From Stenotrophomonas maltophilia (lineage in GTDB: Bacteria; Pseudomonadota; Gammaproteobacteria; Xanthomonadales; Xanthomonadaceae), in assembly GCF_013464915.1 (NCBI RefSeq), contig NZ_RAVT01000022.1, positions 24,480-80,042 of the forward strand: a stretch of 55,563 nucleotides of DNA, written 5' to 3'. Numbering within the stretch: position 1 is the first letter of the stretch; every line of letters begins with the position of its first letter. The translations under genes and the position numbers were made by a program. This document shows, piece after piece, positions 34,529 through 42,518 of this stretch. Under the pieces are notes generated by a model that was given only the letters and a program-made list of their open reading frames with translations, did not search any database and was not told the DNA's origin.

Positions 34529-34751
34529 GTGTGGTTTCCTGCAGAAAGACGCTTGATGGTGCGGCAGGTAATCTGCGTGGGACTATCGGGAATTGCCGGC
34601 AATGCGTCTCGGGGTATTTCTGCCTGCAAAGGGTGCAGCATTCGGATCAAGGGCAGATGATCTGTGCAGCGCGGCTCTTCGATGGCGGTCTCGGAGGTCT
34701 TGCGTCAGACAAGGCGTACAACAGGGCGGTAAAGGAAAGGAGCGAGCTGAA

Positions 34752-35093
34752 ATGCAGAGCATTCGAGTACTGATGGCCCTCTCGCTCGCCATGGGCCTGC
34801 CGGGCTGCGGGGACGAGGTGGAGAGTTCAACCTATCCCGTTGGTCAGACAGGGGAGACGTGCACAGCCTACAAGGGCTTCGACCGCCAGCCTCCTGAAGT
34901 AGTTGTGGCCGAGCTTGCCAAGCGAGGGATGGATGGTCGCCGGTTGGTTCATAGGACAGTCTGCGGCTCGATCACCAGCTGGGACATTCTTCCTGCAGGT
35001 GCGTCGATCAATCGGATACCTCCGCCAGATGCATATGTAAACGTCCGCATGCGGCAGGATGGCTCGGTTTCCGTCAGCACAGACCATCCATGA
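34752..35093 (+). CDS. Hypothetical lipoprotein
   Basis: The 113-residue product has a lipoprotein signal MQSIRVLMALSLAMGLPGCGDE (lipobox LPGC, Cys near 19; Gly at +2 suggests outer membrane). Two later cysteines (GETCTAY and RTVCGSI) may pair. No known family. The ATG follows an AAAGGAG-like purine run about 13 bases upstream. It stands alone in a region of mixed composition after comM; the 220-base upstream gap contains no other gene I can see. Confidence 0.6.
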   Translation: MQSIRVLMALSLAMGLPGCGDEVESSTYPVGQTGETCTAYKGFDRQPPEVVVAELAKRGMDGRRLVHRTVCGSITSWDILPAGASINRIPPPDAYVNVRMRQDGSVSVSTDHP

Positions 35094-35170
35094 TGTTGGC
35101 GTCGCCCCTGATGATCGAGCATCGGGTTGCCCCTTGCGGTGCAGACGCAGCGCCCACCATAGGCGTCAGC

Positions 35171-35701
35171 CTACGAAGGCACTTCAGCGCGGACATGGTT
35201 GGTGGGATTGGCCTGGCGGTGGCCTGGGGCCCCAAGCAGACACCGCTGCTCTTCAGGCACCAGCCCAGTGAAGCGCCCAAACCGCGCCTCAACCCACGAA
35301 GGTCCCGCACTTTCCAGCAACAACCGACCCTGACTCTGGTGCAGATCCAGCCACCGCTCGAAGCTGATGCGCAGCCGTTCGATATCCGGCGCACGCCACA
35401 CGGCATCGGCAGGCATGCGGATCAGCACGCGCGAGGGCGCGTTCTCCACGTCCATCACCAGAACGCCCTTGCACCGGATCTCGAAGGACGTCGCCCCGAC
35501 ATGGCGCGCGTGCAGTTCAAAGCCCTCGTGCGCCTTCGCAGTGACGAAGCCCAGCGCATCACTGTGCAGCAGGCGGTAATCGGCCGGCCGCAGCTTCTGG
35601 TAGGCCCACACCTGATCGCCCGCGGGCTCGGGCCACGCCATCCACACCGTGCCGATCACCATGACGCACGCCGCCATAGCGGCAAGGCCGTGCTTCTTCA
35701 T
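35171..35701 (-). CDS. Hypothetical membrane-anchored protein
   Basis: The 176-residue protein has an N-terminal hydrophobic anchor or signal (MKKHGLAAMAACVMVIGTVWMAW) followed by a periplasmic domain. That domain has no recognised motif; alternating hydrophobic strands such as FEIRCKGVLVMDVE and RVLIRMPADAVW suggest a beta-rich fold. It is probably co-transcribed with the preceding 118-residue gene, 45 bases upstream on the same strand. Confidence 0.6.
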   Translation of the reverse strand: MKKHGLAAMAACVMVIGTVWMAWPEPAGDQVWAYQKLRPADYRLLHSDALGFVTAKAHEGFELHARHVGATSFEIRCKGVLVMDVENAPSRVLIRMPADAVWRAPDIERLRISFERWLDLHQSQGRLLLESAGPSWVEARFGRFTGLVPEEQRCLLGAPGHRQANPTNHVRAEVPS

Positions 35702-35746
35702 TCGTCACCCCGCACACAGGTGGAAAACTCCGCGCCATAAGCGCGC

Positions 35747-36103
35747 TCAGTCCTTGGGTCGCATCCGCTCGTGGATGAAGGCGGTCAGTGCCAGATCGGC
35801 CATCACCAGCCCCTCCATCACCCGGTCGCCCACGTACTGCTCGGGCTCGCCGTTCTGGCGCGTGCGCTCGGCCGCCAGCAGGATCTCCTGCACGATGCGT
35901 TGGCCGGTGAGTGCGCAGTCGGCGTCGGACAACTGCATCTGCCGGCTGCGCAGGTGATGCCGCTCGGGCCAGGGCTGGCCATCGGCCGCAGCGCCCGCGC
36001 CGATGGCGTGCAGGATGGCGATGAGGCTGTTGGGGTCCGGGGCCGGAGCGGCCGAGGGCGCTTCCTGGATCGGGCGCGGGGGCGGGGAGTGCGGCGTGGT
36101 CAT
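35747..36103 (-). CDS. Hypothetical 118-residue Pro-rich-start protein preceded by a structured leader
   Basis: The start at 36103 has CGGAG 8 bases upstream. The first 25 residues are Pro/Ser/Ala-rich and probably disordered (MTTPHSPPPRPIQEA). The rest is helical and ends in VGDRVMEGLVMADLALTAFIHERM. It resembles small repeated helical families of unknown function known in pseudomonads, but I cannot place it. Its 5' side is the roughly 200-base cloverleaf-like element at 36131-36332, so the leader is likely regulatory or the gene belongs to a mobile unit. Confidence 0.6.
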   Translation of the reverse strand: MTTPHSPPPRPIQEAPSAAPAPDPNSLIAILHAIGAGAAADGQPWPERHHLRSRQMQLSDADCALTGQRIVQEILLAAERTRQNGEPEQYVGDRVMEGLVMADLALTAFIHERMRPKD

Positions 36104-36130
36104 GGCGGGCTCCGTGCATGCAGGCGGACG

Positions 36131-36332
36131 CCGCCACCGATAAAGGTGGCGGGCAGAGCGTGGCTCGAAAACCGGATGTTGGGAACCGGCGGGTACAAGA
36201 CCCCCACGCCCCGCCCGCCATAGCCGGCAGACGGATTGCCAGCCGGCACCACGCGCGGTGGTGCCGGCTGGCAAGCGCAAACTACTTCCCAACAAAACGG
36301 GCTTTCGAGTCCCGACCACCGATGCACGGTGG
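36131..36332 (-). ncRNA. Cloverleaf-like structured element in the leader of the 118-residue gene
   Basis: Nested inverted repeats can be read directly. An 8-bp hairpin CCGCCACC-GATAAA-GGTGGCGG lies at 36131-36152. An outer stem CTCGAAA/TTTCGAG (36164-36170 with 36303-36309) continues through CCG/CGG and GTTGGGAA/TTCCCAAC (36178-36185 with 36286-36293). Inside are hairpin CCGGCGGG-type (36186-36227) and a perfect 17-bp hairpin with 5-base loop (36236-36274). A last hairpin CCACCG-ATGCA-CGGTGG is at 36316-36332. This is a flanked three-way junction. It could be a leader RNA, a small RNA, or a folded mobile-DNA end. Strand set by the adjacent gene. Confidence 0.5.
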
Positions 36333-36746
36333 CGCAGTAACGATTACCTGCTGTTGTTCGGAATGCCAACGGGTAGGGGTCAATGCCGCCAAAACCCGAG
36401 ACGCTTTTGGCATTGTCGCACAGCGTGGAAAGGGGCGAGAGCATTGGCGTGCTAGGCGGAACGGCACTTCTGGAACGGAGTCGTCAGAACCTTCCGCAAG
36501 AGACGCAGGGAACGGCAAATGCGACAACATCGGGCCGACGGCAATGTGTGATCGCTCGTGTAACCGAACCGCTGCGACACCCGCTGGATGGTTTAAATGA
36601 CTTCTTGCCTATTGAACCTACCGAGTGCCGCGCGCAATCTGACTACTGCTGTAGTCACTCAAGATCGTCCTGCCCGCAGTAGGAAGGTTCTGCAGCGTTC
36701 GACTGGATTCCACCCACTGGCGCAGGCCAAACAAGGACCACCCTAC
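36333..36746. other. Gene-free stretch with no convincing coding frame
   Basis: Between the structured element and the DUF998 gene lie about 410 bases of lower GC than the neighbours. All frames I followed are short or broken and lack ribosome sites. An AAGGA site at its right end serves the DUF998 gene. I see no repeat or recognisable RNA. Confidence 0.5.
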
Positions 36747-37349
36747 GTGTCACGCCGCAGCCGACTGCTTCTCTGCGCGGGTCTGGTCCCGCTTCCGTGG
36801 TTCCTGTTCTGGACCAGCGTTGCCGCCGTGTTCGCGCCGGGCTACAACCCGCTTGCACAGCACGCCAGCGAGCTGCTGCAGGCGCCAACGATCGCAAGCG
36901 TTTGCGGCAGGGCTGCCGCCATCGGCTCCGGCGTGGGCTTCGTGGCGTTCTCCATCGGGGTATGGCGGGAGTCCGGTCGCCGGATTGCCGTAGGCGCGAT
37001 CTGCTGGATGATCTTTGGCGTCTCCATGCTGACCAACGGGCTCTGGCCCATGGGCCATCCGATGCACGGCTTCTACACCATTGGTATCGCAAACATCATT
37101 GCACCGGCGATGTCGCACATCGAATTGAGCGCGTGGTCGGCCAACCGAAGGGCGTACGCCGTGACCGCGTTGGTGAGCATCGCGAGCATCGTCTATCTCT
37201 GGTTGAACGTGGTGGGCGCGGACCCGGAAGGTTACCGGGGGCTGACCCAGCGGTTGTTCTCGTCGATCAACTCGCTGTGGCCATTCCTGGTGGCGCTGTA
37301 TCTGTTGCGCAGGGATTCAAGTCCACTGAAGGCGCGGCCGGTGCATTGA
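36747..37349 (+). CDS. DUF998-like membrane protein
   Basis: This 200-residue integral membrane protein has six predicted helices. It starts SRRSRLLLCAGLVPLPWFLFWTSVAAVFAPGYNPLAQHASEL; the PLAQHASEL and WPMGHPMHGFYTIG patterns are those of DUF998 (related to the bacterial frpC/YpjA-type 7-TM group). The GTG at 36747 has AAGGA 11-15 bases upstream; a longer frame from 36597 reads as non-protein sequence. It is alone on its strand in the accessory stretch. Confidence 0.7.
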   Translation: MSRRSRLLLCAGLVPLPWFLFWTSVAAVFAPGYNPLAQHASELLQAPTIASVCGRAAAIGSGVGFVAFSIGVWRESGRRIAVGAICWMIFGVSMLTNGLWPMGHPMHGFYTIGIANIIAPAMSHIELSAWSANRRAYAVTALVSIASIVYLWLNVVGADPEGYRGLTQRLFSSINSLWPFLVALYLLRRDSSPLKARPVH

Positions 37350-37562
37350 TGGGGGCGTACGACAGGAGGAGGCGGGTCCAGCCAGGAACTTCTCGATTCT
37401 CCGGCCCCAGCCCAAGGTTATCTTCTCGGGGCTCATGCTGCGGTTCTCACTGTTCAGGCCGTGGGCGCTCACCACGGGTGGCAAGAGGGGAATGGTCGCG
37501 CGCGCCTTCTGCTATAAGTAGCGCAATCGCGCCCTGAGGGCCTTCGGGAAGATTGTGGACTC

Positions 37563-37892
37563 ATGGAGTTGTACTGGCGCTTGTTCACCAATTGCACATC
37601 GCAACAGGCCGCTCTCAAGGTGGCGGCGCGAACTTTTGAACAAGCTGGTCTTGGCGTCAGCAATCTCCACGTCGAGCCATATCACAAGGGCGGCTTCATG
37701 GTCAGTACCCGCTCCAGTCATGCAGCTCAGTCGTGGCCTGAATTTGTGGTTCTTGCCCTGGCTTCGGCTCAATCCACCGGCCGCGGATGGCTCTTGACTG
37801 GCTCAATTGCAGAAGAGCTGGATGCTTGGTCCAGTCATTCCCTGGTTTCCGGTGTTTCGTCTATCCATATTCAAGCGGAAAGGCAGGAATGA
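37563..37892 (+). CDS. Hypothetical 109-residue cytoplasmic protein
   Basis: The frame starts MELYWRLFTNCTSQQAALKVAARTF and ends SSIHIQAERQE. It has alternating helix and strand segments suggesting a small alpha/beta fold, with no signal peptide. A TATAAG box-like sequence lies about 50 bases upstream. It sits beside a CPCC-domain gene and looks like a cargo or immunity-type gene of unknown partner. GC content is lower than that of core genes here. Confidence 0.5.
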   Translation: MELYWRLFTNCTSQQAALKVAARTFEQAGLGVSNLHVEPYHKGGFMVSTRSSHAAQSWPEFVVLALASAQSTGRGWLLTGSIAEELDAWSSHSLVSGVSSIHIQAERQE

Positions 37893-38239
37893 CGAATCGC
37901 CGGAGCAGACGCCTGGTTCCGACATGGAGCTGCTCCAGAGCCCAAGGTCGCTAACCGGCAATCACCTTGCTGTAGCGTGGCAAGGGTCGAGCTTGAGAAT
38001 CGCGCATCGCGTATCCAGCCGGCCTTATGGAACTCAGACTCGCGCGCGCGGTGTTCCGCGATAAGGAAGGCTCTTGCGATTGATGTCCGCTCCTGGCTGA
38101 GAGAAAACGAGCCGGCGCCAGGCAACGCGACCAGGAATGCTAGAGTCCGCTCTCGATCCGAAGCGGACGTTCGTCCCCTTCAACTCTACGCGACACCTGC
38201 TGGTCCAATGGTTCGTCCACCCAAGGTTCTTGGTTCTCA
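37893..38239. other. Gene-free stretch with a GTCCGC-type inverted repeat
   Basis: No frame with protein character was found. At about 38149-38170 GTCCGCT and AGCGGAC form a short inverted repeat around CTCGATCCGA. The sequence may be a decayed gene, but I could identify no parent. Confidence 0.45.
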
Positions 38240-38581
38240 ATGATCGATCTGCCTTGTCCATCGTGTGGCTTCCTGACCCTGGAAGACTTCTACGGGTCCT
38301 ATGCGATATGTCCGCTCTGTAACTGGGAGGATGACGGAGTACAACTTGCCAACCCCACATCCGCCGGCGGAGCCAACGGCGAGTCTCTGGCGCAAGCGCA
38401 GCAGAATGCTCTTTCCAGTTTCCCTCCTGGTGTCGAGGTCGCAAGCGGCTTTCGCCGAGGATCCAGCTGGCACCCTTTGTCCAGCACGGAGATCGGGCAC
38501 TACGAAGCTTTAAGGGGCGTCAATCACTGGCACAGCAAGGGTGTCTTGCACGAGAGGGAGGCTTACTGGCGGGGCTCCTGA
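38240..38581 (+). CDS. CPCC-type cysteine-rich zinc-binding small protein
   Basis: The 113-residue product begins MIDLPCPSCGFLTLEDFYGSYAICPLCNWEDDGVQ. That is the CPxC...CPxC...WEDD arrangement of the CPCC domain: two Cys pairs in the first 27 residues that would bind one zinc. The C-terminal half is helical. CPCC proteins occur next to polymorphic toxins and are proposed immunity or accessory proteins; no toxin is seen here. The start ATG is the only one upstream of the motif; its ribosome site is weak (GGTTCTTGGTTCTCA before it). Confidence 0.75.
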   Translation: MIDLPCPSCGFLTLEDFYGSYAICPLCNWEDDGVQLANPTSAGGANGESLAQAQQNALSSFPPGVEVASGFRRGSSWHPLSSTEIGHYEALRGVNHWHSKGVLHEREAYWRGS

Positions 38582-38683
38582 TCCCATGCGTGGGTCCGGC
38601 CATGCGCCGGCTTGATGGCTGAACTTGGCCGCCCTAGGATCGCGCTGTATCAGGGGAGCCGCCCAGACATGTGGGGATGCAGG

Positions 38684-39136
38684 ATGAACGCTTGTGTGAG
38701 ACTGGTCTTGTTCACGAGCATGGCGCTATGCCTTCTGGCTTGCACCAATCCCGGTGGCACCGCCAGCAATGTGATCGCAGGGAGCAGAAGCGGAAGCTAC
38801 GGCCCCGAGTCCGCCGCGCAGATGGAAGCCAGGGCCCGCTCTGGCGACGGGCACGCTCAAGGGTTGGTCGAGAATCACTATCGCGAGATAGGCAATGCAG
38901 CGCTGTACAGGCAGTGGATGGAGGAAGGAGTTTCGAGAGGAGACCCCGCAGCGATGCAGCGCCTCGCTTCCCATCTCATCTCGTTGGGCGGGACCGAGAA
39001 TTGCCACCGGGCTGAAGTAATGCTGGTGCGTGCGCGCACGCTTGTGACGGACGGCGATGCGTCGTTCCTTGGAGCCCTCGACTCCACGATGCGGCGGCTT
39101 AAGGGCGAGCTACCGGGTAGCTCACCCTGCAAATGA
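38684..39136 (+). CDS. Hypothetical lipoprotein
   Basis: The 150-residue product begins MNACVRLVLFTSMALCLLACTNPGG, a lipoprotein signal with lipobox LLAC (Cys near 20). The rest is helical with GDGHAQGLVENHY, GDPAAMQRLASHLI and NCHRAEVMLVRA; spacing loosely resembles Sel1/TPR helical pairs. A Cys near the end could pair with the one in NCHRA. Family not recognised. It is co-directional with the CPCC gene, about 100 bases upstream, and converges on arr. Confidence 0.65.
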   Translation: MNACVRLVLFTSMALCLLACTNPGGTASNVIAGSRSGSYGPESAAQMEARARSGDGHAQGLVENHYREIGNAALYRQWMEEGVSRGDPAAMQRLASHLISLGGTENCHRAEVMLVRARTLVTDGDASFLGALDSTMRRLKGELPGSSPCK

Positions 39137-39168
39137 GGGCTACGTGGCCGTGCCGATCTTCCACTTCT

Positions 39169-39603
39169 TCAGTTGATGATCTCGCCGCTACCGGACGCAA
39201 CAAACGCCTTCAACTGCCGAACGAACTCCGCGTCGTAGAGCTCCCACTCCAGAATCTCATCAATCACCCGCAACGGCTGCGCACTCCGATACGACCGCGT
39301 CGGGTTCCCCGGAAACTTCTTGTTGGTCACGTTCGGGTCGTCCTCGAACGGCCCGGTCGGCGCCACCACATACACGCGCGGCCGCCCCTCACCGCGGGCC
39401 ATCTCCGCAGCCAACCCGGCGCCCTTGGCAATCGTGGTGAAGTAGATGTGGTTCATCACCACACTATCGCGATAGTTGGAGCGAAAGCCCGCGCTCAGCA
39501 GCTCACCCACCGCGAGGTCAGCGCGGGTGCCGTGGTAGAACGGCCCGGCAACCTGGCCGCAGGTGTCATGCGAAACGGGTGTCCATTCGGTGTCCTGCGC
39601 CAT
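39169..39603 (-). CDS. arr: Rifampin ADP-ribosyltransferase (Arr)
   Basis: The product is about 144 residues, the normal Arr length. GPFYHGTRADLAVGELLSAGF, NHIYFTTIAKGAGLAAEMA, RVYVVAPTGPFEDDPNVTNKKFPGNPTRSYRSAQPLRVIDEI and the Glu/Asp-rich end are the family sequence almost throughout. Arr transfers ADP-ribose from NAD+ to a hydroxyl of rifamycins, inactivating them. A GTG start two codons earlier is possible; AGGGG precedes 39603. It is chromosomal with no integron or IS nearby, so it is probably intrinsic to the lineage. Whether it confers resistance cannot be told. Confidence 0.9.
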   Translation of the reverse strand: MAQDTEWTPVSHDTCGQVAGPFYHGTRADLAVGELLSAGFRSNYRDSVVMNHIYFTTIAKGAGLAAEMARGEGRPRVYVVAPTGPFEDDPNVTNKKFPGNPTRSYRSAQPLRVIDEILEWELYDAEFVRQLKAFVASGSGEIIN

Positions 39604-39729
39604 CGGCACTGCCCCTGCGTGTCCTGCCGGATCGACAGGCCGGCGAGTCTAGGGCGCCCGGTGGGCCTTGCTGCAAGGCCCCATCCGGGAAATACTCTGT
39701 AAACGGGAGGCGCGGTGCGCCTGCTTTTT

Positions 39730-39981
39730 TCATTCTGTGGCGCCGCGCCCTTCCAGCTCGCGCACGGCGGTTTCCAGTGCGTCCAGCTTCTGGCGGGTCT
39801 TCAACAACACCGCGCGCTGCACTTCGAACTCCTCGCGGGTGACCAGGTCGAGCTTGGCCAGGCCCGCCTGCAACGCGCTCTTGAAGGTGGCCTGCAGTTC
39901 CTCGCGCGATTCGCGCAGGCCCGGCGGAACCAGGTCGCTGAGGCGACGGGCGAGGTCATCGATTTGGTTCAGGTCGATCAT
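39730..39981 (-). CDS. ubiK: UbiK (BMFP-family) ubiquinone biosynthesis accessory factor
   Basis: The 83-residue product starts MIDLNQIDDLARRLSDLVPPGLRESREELQATFKSALQ. It continues as a coiled-coil helix to LDALETAVRELEGR with a Glu/Gly-Thr-Glu end, matching UbiK/YqiC in size and pattern. UbiK is a trimeric factor helping the Ubi complex. The longer frame start would add 10 non-family residues. It is divergent from the PII gene across 155 bases. Confidence 0.85.
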   Translation of the reverse strand: MIDLNQIDDLARRLSDLVPPGLRESREELQATFKSALQAGLAKLDLVTREEFEVQRAVLLKTRQKLDALETAVRELEGRGATE

Positions 39982-40133
39982 GGGGTGCTCCGTGGGGTAG
40001 GGCCCGTGCATCCGGCGCGGGCAGGCCGATCGGGCACAAGGATACTGCTGGCACCCACTGCCCGGACAGGCCGCAGCGGCTTCGCACGGGCCGCGTTCAG
40101 GCGCTATCCTCCACGCCGGAAGACAGGAGATAG

Positions 40134-40475
<342 letters not shown>

Positions 40476-40493
40476 CCCGTTTGGCGGGATGTT

Positions 40494-40603
40494 GTAGAGC
40501 CGAGCCGATGCTCGGCTGCATTTCGCGCGATGCAGGAACAGCAGCCGAGCGTGGGCTCGGCTCTACAATGAGCGGTAAAGCGGTCGAGCAAGCTCGACTC
40601 TAC
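40494..40603. repeat. SMAG inverted pair plus a third element
   Basis: GTAGAGCCGAGC...GCTCGGCT (from 40494) is paired with its inverse ending GCTCGGCTCTAC (40566). A separate short GTCGAGC...GCTCGAC-CTAC element follows to about 40603. They fill the gap after the PII gene. Confidence 0.8.
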
Positions 40604-40659
40604 GACCGGAATCGGGCGGCGCGAACACCCGTGTTCGACGAAGTGCCCTCCCAGTGTGA

Positions 40660-41307
40660 TCAGCCCGGCGGAATGAGGGGGGACGACCGCCACTCCGGCA
40701 GACCGAGCGCACGGCGGGTGCGCGTCACGGTGGCGGCGATCTCTGCCTCGAAGCCGCCATCACGTTGCAGCAGCGGCATGAGTTCGGCACAGCGTTGCTT
40801 CAGCACATCGACCCATGGCGCTGGGTGGGTCTCCGTAGCGGCCAGTGCCAAGTGCCTGCGACCCTCGTCGTAAGCGCCCGCCAGCCCGGCAGTGATGCCC
40901 GCATGTATGTGTTCGCGGATGCCCGGTTTGGGGTGATGACTCATCAATGTACGCACGTGCCCCGGGGTGGGAAAGCGGTCACGCAGGGCCAGTACCTCGG
41001 CGGCGGCCTGCGTGGCCAGTACCTGTGCGGCCGAGGCAAACTCGGTGGTTTCGGTGAAGCGTTCGAATCCGGCGACGCGGCCGCCCACGTCGAAGGACAG
41101 GTAGTCCTTTTCTTCCCAGAGCCAGCAGGCGCCGACATTGAGGTAGCTGCCCCTGTCCCATGCCGAAGGCTGGAATTCGACCACCCCGACCCACCAGCCC
41201 TGGTCGTCAAGCCAGGTGCGCGAACGGCCCTTTTGCACGCAGCCCAAGGGGCGCAGTATGGATCTTGCGGCTGAAGTCAGCAGGCGGGTGTGTTCAGGTG
41301 TCGGCAT
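40660..41307 (-). CDS. DUF4304-like hypothetical protein
   Basis: The 215-residue product has LLTSAARSILRPLGCVQKGRSRTWLDDQGWWVGVVEFQPSAWDRGSYLNVGACWLW near its start. The order LrplGF..kGR.rtW......vvefQ.S.w..g...NvG is that of DUF4304-type proteins. The following half is helical with YDEGRRHLALAATE. There is no signal peptide. Start 41307 is chosen because upstream codons lack family character. It is transcribed toward the SMAG pair and is probably monocistronic. Function unknown. Confidence 0.6.
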   Translation of the reverse strand: MPTPEHTRLLTSAARSILRPLGCVQKGRSRTWLDDQGWWVGVVEFQPSAWDRGSYLNVGACWLWEEKDYLSFDVGGRVAGFERFTETTEFASAAQVLATQAAAEVLALRDRFPTPGHVRTLMSHHPKPGIREHIHAGITAGLAGAYDEGRRHLALAATETHPAPWVDVLKQRCAELMPLLQRDGGFEAEIAATVTRTRRALGLPEWRSSPLIPPG

Positions 41308-41425
41308 CCCCAGCGTCCTTGCGAGTGGCGTGCCGACGAGTATCGCAGAGCAAATCGGGCGTGTGACCCCGGGCAAATGCAGGGGCAAACGGCAGTCGCG
41401 CAAGCAATGCAGGGGCGAACAGCGC

Positions 41426-42085
41426 TTAACGGCGCTTCGCCCACTTGTAGAACTGCTTCCAGCCCTGCCGCACGGCAGCAACCCAGCCCGGGTCGGCCAC
41501 CAGTGCGGCCTGTGCGGCACTCGGCGCCTGGCCGGTTACGCGCTGGCGGATCTTCAGCAGGTTCTTCATGTCGCTGCGGCGCATCTGCCGGCTCAGCGGG
41601 CCGCGGCGCAGCCAGCGGGGTACGCGCCATGCGGAGGTGAAGTCCAGCAGCACCGGCACGCCGCCACTGACCACCACGTTGGTGCCATGCAGGTCGTTGT
41701 GGGTGATGCCGGCGGCATGCAGGCGGCTGAGCGCGTGCTGCAGCTGCTCGAACACGTCGTTGCCAACGGCCTGCGCGGTGCTGAGGGTCTGGCCGGGAAT
41801 GAACTCCATGCCCAGCGCCAGGCCGCCCAGGGTGCCGAGCAGTGCGGGGGCATGCTTCCAGCCGCCGAGGCGCTGCAGCATGCGGGCTTCACGGCGCACC
41901 ATCAGCCGTGCAATCAGCGAAACGGGGGTGCCGCGGTAGCGGGAGTAATCCTTGATGACCGCCTCGCGCCCGTCCAGGCAGGTGCGGTAGACGTCGGGGG
42001 CCAGGAAACGCTCGCCGCGCTTGAGCAGCAGCGGGGAGGCGGCGTCATTGCCGCAGGAGGAGGGGGGGAGAGCAGGAAGATACAT
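41426..42085 (-). CDS. Kinase-like protein (RIO/lipopolysaccharide-kinase fold)
   Basis: The 219 residues have a small N-lobe with the Lys in REAVIKDYS, an Arg/Glu-rich aC, hinge LALGMEFIPG and the catalytic loop GITHNDLHGTNVVV (His-x-Asp...Asn). The Mg-binding Asp is in VLLDFTSAW. This is the short APH/RIO-like kinase fold, seen in KdkA/WaaP-type LPS kinases and in a Xanthomonadaceae family. It is divergent from lpxO, so a role in LPS modification is suggested. No transmembrane segment. Start at 42085 avoids a non-family extension. Confidence 0.7.
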   Translation of the reverse strand: MYLPALPPSSCGNDAASPLLLKRGERFLAPDVYRTCLDGREAVIKDYSRYRGTPVSLIARLMVRREARMLQRLGGWKHAPALLGTLGGLALGMEFIPGQTLSTAQAVGNDVFEQLQHALSRLHAAGITHNDLHGTNVVVSGGVPVLLDFTSAWRVPRWLRRGPLSRQMRRSDMKNLLKIRQRVTGQAPSAAQAALVADPGWVAAVRQGWKQFYKWAKRR

Positions 42086-42518
42086 GTCGGGGTCTCGGAC
42101 GACCCGGTGGGTGGCGCAAAGCGTCAAGCGAACCGGTGCTACAGGGAGTTACTAAGTTTTCGTTAATTTTAGTACTCGCCAGTTCGCTATTCCACGATTT
42201 GTCGGAGAAATGTCGGGGCCGTGGCTGGAACAGTTCGTCACGCAGAATCGGACAATTCCGTCTCACTTATGAGGCTCGCCCTGCTGGATCAAGGAGTTGG
42301 GCGCGCTTCCGGCCCATTCATCGGCGCCGCGCTGAACGCCACGCACGTCCGGCTTGACCCCGGCGCACGCCCTGCCGACCATAAGCTGTTAACCCGCGAC
42401 ATCGGCGGCCGCCCCCCTCCGGCACGTCCCCGTCCCCTGCCGCGTTCCCAACCGGTGCTGGCCGCCAGGCCGTGCATCGCCCCGTTTCCCGTTCCGGCTG
42501 CGGCTGGAGGAAAGTGCT
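42086..42518. promoter_or_regulatory. Long divergent control region between the kinase-like gene and lpxO
   Basis: A 433-base gap contains an AT-rich island at about 42147-42180, rare in this GC-rich window, with the inverted repeat TACTAA...TTAGTA. CTGTTAAC occurs near 42385. No open frame with protein features is present. A GGAGG site directly precedes the TTG of lpxO. The AT island probably holds one or both promoters. Confidence 0.45.

Noticed and set aside
34593-34751. Longer N-terminus for the lipoprotein at 34752
   Set aside because: The upstream codons lack hydrophobic or signal character and would bury the lipobox; the ATG at 34752 gives a proper lipoprotein signal.
36236-36274. The 17-bp hairpin as a simple terminator
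   Set aside because: No T-run on either strand and it lies inside a larger structure upstream of a start codon rather than after a gene.
36178-36293. GTTGGGAA/TTCCCAAC as an integron attC site
   Set aside because: The core does not fit the GTTRRRY consensus and no integrase or cassette array is present.
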